This document shows positions 54,977 to 64,000 of a DNA stretch of 64,000 bases, piece after piece. The position numbers were made by a program, and so were the translations under genes. The DNA comes from Polyodon spathula (Eukaryota; Chordata; Actinopteri; Acipenseriformes; Polyodontidae), in NCBI RefSeq assembly GCF_017654505.1, contig NC_054538.1, positions 20,069,412 through 20,133,411 of the forward strand, written 5' to 3'. The notes under the pieces were generated by a model. It was not told where the DNA came from, made no database searches, and saw only the letters and a program-made list of their open reading frames with translations. Position 1 is the stretch's first letter. The number at the start of each line of letters is the position of its first letter.

Positions 54977-57900
54977 GAATAATAAAATGCTTCTCTTAGA
55001 TGACTTCCTCAAAGCACACTGGAGTTGTATGGGTTTGTCATGATCAGTCAAGTCCAGGGCCTACAGTAGCTGGATCTGTTACAGCAGCTGTTCCTTTGGC
55101 ATGCATCCTATACTGTACATACACAATTTACATTCATTACATTAAATCAACTTTCAAAAATCAAGAATAAACAGTAGGGCAGTGTTCGAAGGCTCGCTCA
55201 CTAGCCGGGAACTCAAAAGTAGTTTTAAACCTTTGAATGTTTGTCAGGTGACACAAACTTTTTTTTTTTTTTTTCTCTCTGGCAACAAAAACAGTTTGGA
55301 CAATGTGTGAATACTACAAATCACAGATTAAATTTCACTCTTGTAAAAATTGGATCTTTGGATTTGTATAATGCATATTACGTAAACAAAAGTTGTCTCA
55401 ATCCACAACCAAATCGTTACAAGTAGCAACTCTATATGTCTCCGCTTCCGTGTATGGAGCAGGGTATAGTATCTAAAGGGCGGGGGGGGGGGGGGGGGGG
55501 GGGGGGCTGTACCTATAGCGGTTGTAGTGCTTCAGTAAAATATGTACTGAATACCTAGTGTACAAGGCAGTGGAAGAGAAGTGCTATGGTAGAATGTTTA
55601 AAATACACAAAATATACACTAACACTACATTTTAAATTCTGAGCACTGTCAGCCCATCCCCCCTCCAGCTCATGTTATCCAGAGGCAAACCTTAAATTTT
55701 TTTATTTGCCATCTCAAAAACAAAGCAATGTATAGCGTAAGCTGTATTGAGAGAAACATCTTGAAACCCCTCTACTGTTTGGGATTTGTTAAATGCCCAG
55801 ATGACCAAAAAAAAGTTGAATTCAAACTGGGCAAGCGACTGTTGATGTATCATGGAGGCACAACCAATCTGCGGGGTCACTTGACAAGCACAAGTTCATA
55901 TTATTAATATTTTCATTAGTAGTAAAATGTGACTGATAACCTGCCTGGAACGGTGACTGTTAAATAAAACTTTGTTTGGTCCAAGTCCACTTTTTAAACT
56001 AGGTGTGAATTATGCAAATTAGTATCAAAGGTTCAAACCTTCCTTTGCGAATGCATTCCGTACTTGCTTATATAAAATAAAACTTCATAGGAATCTGTTG
56101 TTTTGGTGACTAGCACAAGTCACCAAAACCACAGCTTTACCCACTACTCTGCATGCAGCATTTAAAGAAACAATGCTTAGCTTCATCTAGTCTTGCAAAA
56201 CTTTTCTGTCCTGTAGTTAAAGTAAAAGATCCCTGGTTAAGCTCAACAGCAAACAAAGCTGATGACATTCCAATGAATGGGTTTAGGGCTCCTTTGGAAT
56301 GCTGTCAGGCGCTACACGCAGATCCAAAAAGGAAATCCACACCCTTTTCATTGATTTTATTCACTTCCTGTCTAGACCCCTGAACTGAAGAACAGATTTT
56401 TTTTTTTTTTCGGAGATGCTATCCAGTTTGCTGTATACCGCAATACAATTACAAACAAGTATGCTAATGGGGTAACAAGCTATAAATACAAAATCTGTAC
56501 TAAAACACTGATGACTATGATCTACATTGTGGTAGAGTTCAATAACAATGCAAGTGTGATGTACAGTGTATAGGCTTAGACAGGTGGACAGGCATTTCTG
56601 TATACCTTCAGATTCTGGCTTTCACAATACCCAAGATCACCCATCAGCTGCCAACACAGAGTTGCTATTTATTGCCTGGATGTTTAAAGACATCTGATAA
56701 AATCTGATTGGCATGAATGTTGAGACAAGCATAATCAAGCTTGCACAGAAGTTGGAGAAGCGAGTTTCTGTTGGCAGCACAACACAAAACGGAAATAATA
56801 GTTTCACCGTCATCATACGAAGAGTACTGAATTTTGAAGGTGGTTTGTAGTTATGACTCATTGAATAAAATGTGCTGTGACACAAAGAGAAATAAAGGTG
56901 ACACACTATATTTAGAGCATATTTAATTAGTGCAGGCAAGCTGTTCACACATGCAGACTTCTTAATTAGCAGGATTTTCTACTTATAAATCATTCCTACA
57001 GTACAATATAATTTTGTAAAGATTGTTTACAGGAATGGGACACAATACTTTCATTTTTAAACAAACTCTTAAAATACCATAGCTTACACAACTTCACTGC
57101 TGAACTGGCCGAAAGGCAAGCAACACAACAGAAACTCACCTACAGGTATTTTTTAAATATGGTGAATTTAAATTACTGTGGCAAACACCAACCTAAACAC
57201 GTGTACAGTAGTAGAATAGTTTGTAAGTAACTAAGAATGTTAGTTACAAAAAAAATGGTAACAGCAGTCTCTGTATTGTATTGCCTGGGTCAGGTTTACT
57301 TTGATTTGAAATGGAAGTAGTTTTCTTCCACCACAACCAAGAAATATATATTAAATAAAAGCAAAACCAACCCCATCATTAACACTGCTCATTCTGAACT
57401 TCCAATACTAAAATTATGTTAAATTACTTTCTGGTTATATGTTTTATCAACTGAAGTTTAACAATCCCATTAAACATGCATGTTGCATCAACAGGCATTG
57501 TGTGCTTAAATTACAGGCTATAATGGACTAGAGGGAGGAGATAAGGGAACATCTGGGTTCCTCAAAATATTATAAAACGTCCTTATACACCACAAACCTG
57601 TTATTAGAAGGCCTTTAAAAGGCAACAAATCTATTTCTGTGCCGACACTGACAATGGGATGACCATAAAACTGGAAGAGATAGTGCTACTCAGATGCGTT
57701 GCTTCCAGTAGATTTCAGTAGAGATCTTCTGCGTAGAACTTGGTGTCACAAATTGAACTTTACTAAATAGCAACTTTTGCTTTTCAAAACCATATTATAA
57801 CACTGTGATGGCTATGCTATACAAAAACCTTTGTGACCCTGAAACATGTGCTTTAAAAAAGTCACTTCAAAGTGATCCTCTATTAATAAATCAACACAGT

Positions 57901-60900
57901 GCAACACTAAGCACCTCCCTTGTGTTCGTTCTTTAGCCAGTGTGGTACAGTTCTCCATGCCTCGCATTCAAAACTACTGATCAGCTCCTATTGCTTTTCA
58001 TAGATTTTAGAACGGTATGAAAATTAAAAGAAACTATACATTTGTATTCAGCTTAGGTTTCACAACGGTTTGTGCAAAAGGAGTTGCCAAAAACAACTTT
58101 AGGTTGGTGGACCTTTCTCCAATATCATCAGAAGAAATAGTGCAAACGACACCATACGCAAACTTGTATTTAAAGTGTTTTTTTTTTTTCTTCCAGTCTC
58201 TACTACTGTATCTCACGTTTCCATCAGAGGCCTAAATCCCAGATAATGGAGGGGAAATATTTGACTTGTGAAGTACGTGTACAGAGTATTGAACTATTTA
58301 CTGTACACTGAAGTTGATGATAAAAATAAAAATGCACATATTAAAACCGCAGACGTCAAATATTTGTCTTCATCAACACTACACAATATTCCAGACCCTG
58401 GTGTCAAAAAAAAAAAAAAAATTCAACATGCAGTAAAGTGTACATAAAAGGATGCCAAGTTATCAACTCAAGTCCTGAATCTACAGGGCTGTGAAAAACT
58501 GGAGAAGGCTTCTACAAAACAGAAGAAAGCCAAGCATTCAGCATCACAGTAAGATGCAGTACGTACAGTACAATATACAGTTGTCCTAGAGCCTACAGTA
58601 ACAAAGGGCTGACCAAAGGGGGGTGGGGTGGGACAGCCCACAACGGACTGGTCCTGTTCAGGTTATCCAACTGGAACAAATAGAGATGTGTGAAAAAAAG
58701 AAACATACGGTAATTTTTTGGGTTCAGGCAAAATAAACATATTAACAATTCTCAACTCCTGATCATCATTTGCCAGAAGCATCAGGGCTAAGCTGACAAG
58801 TCATGAGCTAGATCCTACACACCCCACGAGATGATTTGGACAGTCTACGGAGTACAGGGTTTTCAAAACTAACATTATATAAAATCGATTTACCCAAGGG
58901 TTAGAGGATATTGGAGACAATGCTCGTGATTCCAAGTTTGCTTCAGAAAGTTGCAAGATGTTTGCAAACACAGTGTGCCGTACCAACAAAAACTGTTTTA
59001 AGTATTGTGAGCCAACTTAAAATGTGCTTTCAATTAACAAGAAGCAGAGAAAAGTTTATAATTTCCGTTTAATCAAACCTACAGTACAAAAGCTGAGGCT
59101 GCACAGACAGCAGAACGTTTACATGGAGCAATGCCTTGCACAAGACATGCAGCCTTGGTGGACTCATAGAACATTCTTGTAAACCAAACCAATCTGCAAT
59201 CTGTTAATCTACTGAAAACAGAAGTCGTCCAGGCTCATCCTGAAGATGATTGCTTCATATTGTACATTTGTAGACAACATCCGTTGGGTACATCGGTATT
59301 ACTGTATCTCGGAATGTAACCAGAACGTGCCCCAGAAAGCAAAAAAAAAAAAAAAAAAAAAAAGGGCAAGCATGGACTGAAAACACAACTAAAATAAATG
59401 ATTCATGTGCAAAATAGACAGCGGCTTTGATGTCCTTTGTACGAGTAAATCCTGGACTGCTCAAAAGACAGCCAACTAAATGGGAGGGTTAAGGAGGGGG
59501 TTGTTCATTATAACTTTTTTTTAAAATGGGGAACTGCATCTTCAGGTTCGCATGCCTTTTCTTCTGAACTGCAGGAGGCCATATCACTTACCTCTAATCC
59601 ATTTTAAACATTTGATACACAGGAAAAAAGCTAAATACCCCCTAAAGCGATAATACCCCCCTCCCCCTATACTACTCTATCGGTATATCACTATGGAAAC
59701 AAAACTCTCTAAAATACACTCCCGCCCCGCAACAGAGAGCTCACTGTTTGAGTCTCGTTGCCCCTTGGCCTCAGGAAATCTAGAGGACTGGGTGAATTAA
59801 TGGACCAAATGTTGGGGAAGATTATATTTCTATAATACATCCACATTCAGGGGGCTGACTGGTGGCTGTCTTAGAAAACACTGGACAAATCTTACAAAGA
59901 CTAAATCTAACATTAAACACATTAACTTTTTTTTTTTTTTTACCCCAACTTTCTAAAGAGAGACCTTGAGAAAACAAATTCAAAAGATTCACCCCTGCTG
60001 GCTTGAAACACACTTGGTCACTTGTACTTGACCTACAGTAGTGAACAGAGCATACTGCATCCACTGTTTGCATGCCCTGTGCTGCTTAATGGGCTGAGTT
60101 CTGGAACACTCAGCAATCTGTAGAGTCCAGAGATCGGGACTTTGGAAGAAAGAGGGCATATGAATGCTCACTAGTGAGTAAGTGTTCAGACAGTGTTTTT
60201 CAATTGGACCAAGAGCCATTGTTCAAGTACACCAACATACCAGCTTTTGTTTCAGCCAGGAATTAAATTACAATCAGCTTGGTTTTCCCAGTGCCTAAAA
60301 GAAACCACTCAGAAAGCCTTAAATGCTCAGCTGGCCCCACATATTGTACACCAGCCCACAATGGATCTTTTAAAGAGTAAATGGTTGAAACAATACCCTG
60401 GACTGTCGGGTAGACCACTTGATAACTGGAGCAGACAACCATTCTGCTATGAAGTGTCATATGTATTGTATAGGACGGGGTGAATGGTAGAGGCTTCATT
60501 AGCAATTGCAAACAACTACAAAATCTACAGTCATGGCGAGTGTGGATGCCACGCAATCTTATAGCACAAATGACCCTGCAATTCAAACGAGTGATCTTGA
60601 GAGACTCGGGAACTCTATGGTGTGAACGTCTGACCAACCAGGATTAACCAAACCAAATATCCAGAGATGGCCAAAGCTACACTCCTAACTTGAACATCCA
60701 GAAGGTAATAAACCAAGTACAACCACTTAATGTTCCCTAGTTCCTCTACAGTTCATTGGAGGTTTAGCACAAATTCTCACTGATCCATCATTGAAAACCA
60801 CACCTCCCCACTGGTGAGGAGAAACCACCCCTGGGGGGCACTTCAGTCACTCTAGTTATAGTATAATTAATAAAAAGGAAGCAGCTGTAGTAATCATTGG

Positions 60901-63900
60901 GCATCCTCAGTACACAGCAAAATGAACCGGAATTGAATTGATGACCACAGCAGATGCATCGTGGACACTTCTTTTTAAATCCAGGGACCAATCAGTTGGT
61001 TGGGTGTGAAAGTGGACCTTTGTCAACAAATATTGATCTCTGATTTACCATAAGAGGGCTCAGACAGTGAGGCACAATAGTAATCAATTCCATATCCAAG
61101 GTTTACCCTTAAGGTTACCAGTATCAGTGTTAACAGGATATGCAGGGGTCAGGGGGTTTACAAAACAGACCATATTTTCTCAAACCTGGAAACAAACCAA
61201 GACTTAAAACTTGCAGTGATAACAAAAGATAGCAAGTTTACATAATATTTAAAAAACAAAAGTTGTTTCGGGCTTATTCAAATATTTAAACTTACAAAAA
61301 ACATGTAGTATCTACAGCAGCTACCATTGTTTAGGTTGATTTAAAAAAAAAAAAAAAAAAATTTGACATTCACTACTAATGGTATACAATGGATGCAAAG
61401 TTCTACAACTGACTTGCCCAGCACTTTTAAAGAACAATGGTAACCAGTAAAATAAGCATCTGACAAAAAGATTATGCAAGGAAAATAGGTATTTATCAAC
61501 TCCGTATGTTAACGACAGTACAGTCATTGTATTAAAACATGCAATTTCTCCACTAGTTTTCCCCTTTACTATTACGTTTGAGCATCCACTAACTTATAAT
61601 TAAGCATGTTTTGCAATATATACCTGTATTATACACTGTATGTAGATTTATTCATTATTACAAAAAAACAAAACACTTAACACAACTCTACAAAATAAAG
61701 TACTGCAGCTGATTGAGCCGGTAGGTACAGGAGTCATCACTATGCTTATCATACAGTTGTTTAGTGAGCCCCTGAAACCTTTCTATAAACCAATAAACAA
61801 TGGTGGGAAGAAAATGATTGTTGTTACATCCTTGGTCAGTACCCCTTTAGATACAGACTAACGGAACACCTTAATTGTAGCACTTCCCATGGCTAAATGT
61901 ACCGTCTACACAACCAATTCTGACTAATTAAACATTTAAAAGCACACACCTTGAGAAGGATGGAGAGATGTACTAATATGCATAACAAATACAATGTGCA
62001 GCGCTAATGGCATTTAACCTTGTCTGAGAAATATGTTCAGAAATAACTGCTGTACTTTCCTCTTCATAACCTCAGATATTTATAATCCAATCAATATGTA
62101 TAATACTGTGAGATAAAACTAAACCAGAATATAAATGTTCTGATACTAGTTTAGATGTGCAAGAGAATGAAAAGCAGCTTGACGGGGAACTGTAATGGAC
62201 ATTTTCAAATAGAACACTGACAACACAGCTGCACAGAATCAACATTATAATATTATTATCCATTACAAAGGAACGTGCTAATCTTATTTTAATCTCTTAA
62301 TTATAGATACGGTACCATGGTATTTAGTAATTACTGTGATCTCTAATCCCAATGTTGTAGTGTTGCCAAACATAATATACAACTCTCATCAGCTTTACAA
62401 TACAACAGCTGTTATTTGGCTGAAGAAAAAAAATAGGAGAAACAAATCAGGGCAAAAAAAAAAAAAAAACCTTTGCAAAATCCTTACTGTACTGTATGTC
62501 TTAACATTGTTTCAAGAGTAATTCTGTTGCACTAAACAATGTTTTGCTTCAACATTTTGTTTTTATTCCTGCACATGAATGAATGAAGTGCAACCCTGTT
62601 TCTCCAGGTTTGATAATTTAAGAGTCACAACTTGTGGTAACAAAATAGTATACTGGCAAGGGGAGAGTAATGAAAGTACTGTTATCTGGGGTAATTTCTT
62701 GCCAAGAGACATATAGAACAAAGTAGATTACGCATCTCTCACTCATATGGTATGCCAAATTTAAAGGGCCATTTTCTGGTACATTGCATAATACTGCACC
62801 ACCTAATTTAGGTGTGATCTATACACTCTACTGTATAGTAAACACTAGTAATCCTCAAAGCTGTAGCATGGACCCCCTTAGGTGTCCAGTTACTAATTAT
62901 AAACCAACACCCTGTGATCCTGTTTTACTAAGGGAGTGTAAACGCTGGGGCAGTAATTCAGTGTGTAACAGGGTCTAGCCCTGCCCTGCAGGGGGGTCAC
63001 TTCAAAAGGTAGTAGCTGGTGGATCAAAGCTGTAACTCACCAGTTTATGTCCAACCCATGAACCATAAAAGACACCAGTAAAAGATGCCACAAATATGGA
63101 AACCAAATCTCACCCCATCATGGAATATTCAGTAAGCAAACATTGGGATCTCCTAGAAGTATAGGGTGGGGAAAATTGTGCTTATAAACTTATCAATTTT
63201 CCCCCCAGAACAGGGAGAACATCTGTCTGATTACACAGATATTTTCTCTTTTTAAAACACAATAATCTACTACAGGTGGGAGCACAATAAACACGAAAGT
63301 ATCCTATTTAATCAAACCCCTTAAGGAGCCATTTTGCTACATGTTCCATTCCTGTGGATTACAGAGGGTTTAACATTTTAATTCCACAAACACAAGTGTG
63401 CCCCTAGGTGGTTTTCACATCTTGGCAAGCCTTCGCACAAAGGTGTCGGACTGGGAAGTAGCTATTGACAGCACAGGATGTAGCAATGTATACTTAATTA
63501 AGTAACTGACTGTAATGCTGCTATCAAATGTGTTCTCTGGAAACCAAAATGATTTTCCTTCTCAAAAGGGGGGGGAAACTAATGTCCCAACGATTACCTG
63601 CTGTATATAAAAAATAAACAGTAATCTACTCTTGGGGAATAAAACAAACCTGTCAACTTGAGGTTAATGCACAGGAAGACTGTCAATACCCTGTCAATTC
63701 ATTTGTAGTTCAATGATAATGAAAAATGGCTCTTTTTGTGTATGTCTACAGTCAATATCCTTACAGTAAAATTGCTTTGTCTATAAAACCTGCTTCCACA
63801 CACCATTACACTTAAATGAGAATCTACCCCACACCCATTCATACTGTAGTTAAAGTACTCCCTAGTGACACAAGCATGTTATCTGGATACTCTCTGCACT

Positions 63901-64000
63901 GCATTGTATCTGAATTGCATGTCTGAGCAGCCAAGCTGGAAATTCAACGCCCTGACCTCCAGAGGTAGAGAGGGTACGAGCACCAGAGGGAAGCCCTTGA
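54977..64000. other. repeat-poor sequence, no gene seen, probably ptk7 intron 1 or upstream
   Basis: No coding frame longer than chance and none of the transposon families found elsewhere in the window. Homopolymers: T run at 55260-55274, G run at 55482-55506, A runs at 58407-58421, 59341-59363 and 61343-61361. The low density of recognisable repeats contrasts with the left half. Confidence 0.45.
55482..55506 (+). repeat. poly(G) tract of 25 bases
   Basis: Uninterrupted G run on plus (C on the ptk7 strand), long enough to form G-quadruplexes and to vary in length. Confidence 0.9.

Overview
This is vertebrate nuclear DNA, most likely from a ray-finned fish. It has short exons with GT/AG splice sites in long AT-rich introns, many TA/TG microsatellites, and a fish-type repeat load: Tc1-like, hAT-type, L2/Rex-like, Tx1-like, DIRS1-like and tRNA-derived SINE elements. 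The species cannot be fixed from the sequence. No bacterial features (operons, CRISPR, ribosome binding sites) are present.

The window holds one recognisable host gene: ptk7 (protein tyrosine kinase 7, CCK-4), read on the minus strand. Nineteen coding exons were placed between 51414 and 15894. They encode seven Ig domains, one transmembrane helix, a juxtamembrane segment and a tyrosine pseudokinase ending at a TGA at 15894-15896. Every exon junction keeps reading phase, and together they give about 1,027 residues. The signal-peptide exon is not certain; a weak candidate lies at 54922-54976, and the true first exon may lie beyond 64000. A 3' UTR of about 1.6 kb probably ends near 14262, after an AATAAA at 14281-14286.

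Layout by coordinate: 1-14250 is downstream of ptk7 and contains repeats and dead elements: a decayed multi-copy protein gene (290-2530), a Tc1-like relic (3459-4550), a LINE tail split by a hAT-type MITE (5430-6470), a second MITE (8056-8250), a Tc1 relic (10690-11826) and a DIRS-like 3' end (12700-13735). The span 14262-16045 is the ptk7 3' UTR and last exon. The span 16046-51134 is ptk7 exons and introns, the introns carrying four DIRS-like segments, a Tx1-like LINE fragment, two Tc1 elements plus an internally deleted Tc1, three tRNA-SINE copies, a hAT-type MITE, minisatellites and a 184-bp tandem duplication. The span 51415-64000 is upstream of the Ig1 exon, probably intron 1, and is poor in recognisable repeats.

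No new defence or metabolic system was found. The observations most worth following up are: retroelement termini within about 60 bp of two ptk7 exons; CT and TG microsatellites that form splice-acceptor tracts; a glycine loop of canonical GxGxxG form in a pseudokinase that still lacks DFG; a changed protease-site sequence in Ig7; nested or paired DNA transposons; and a nearly intact Tc1-like element.
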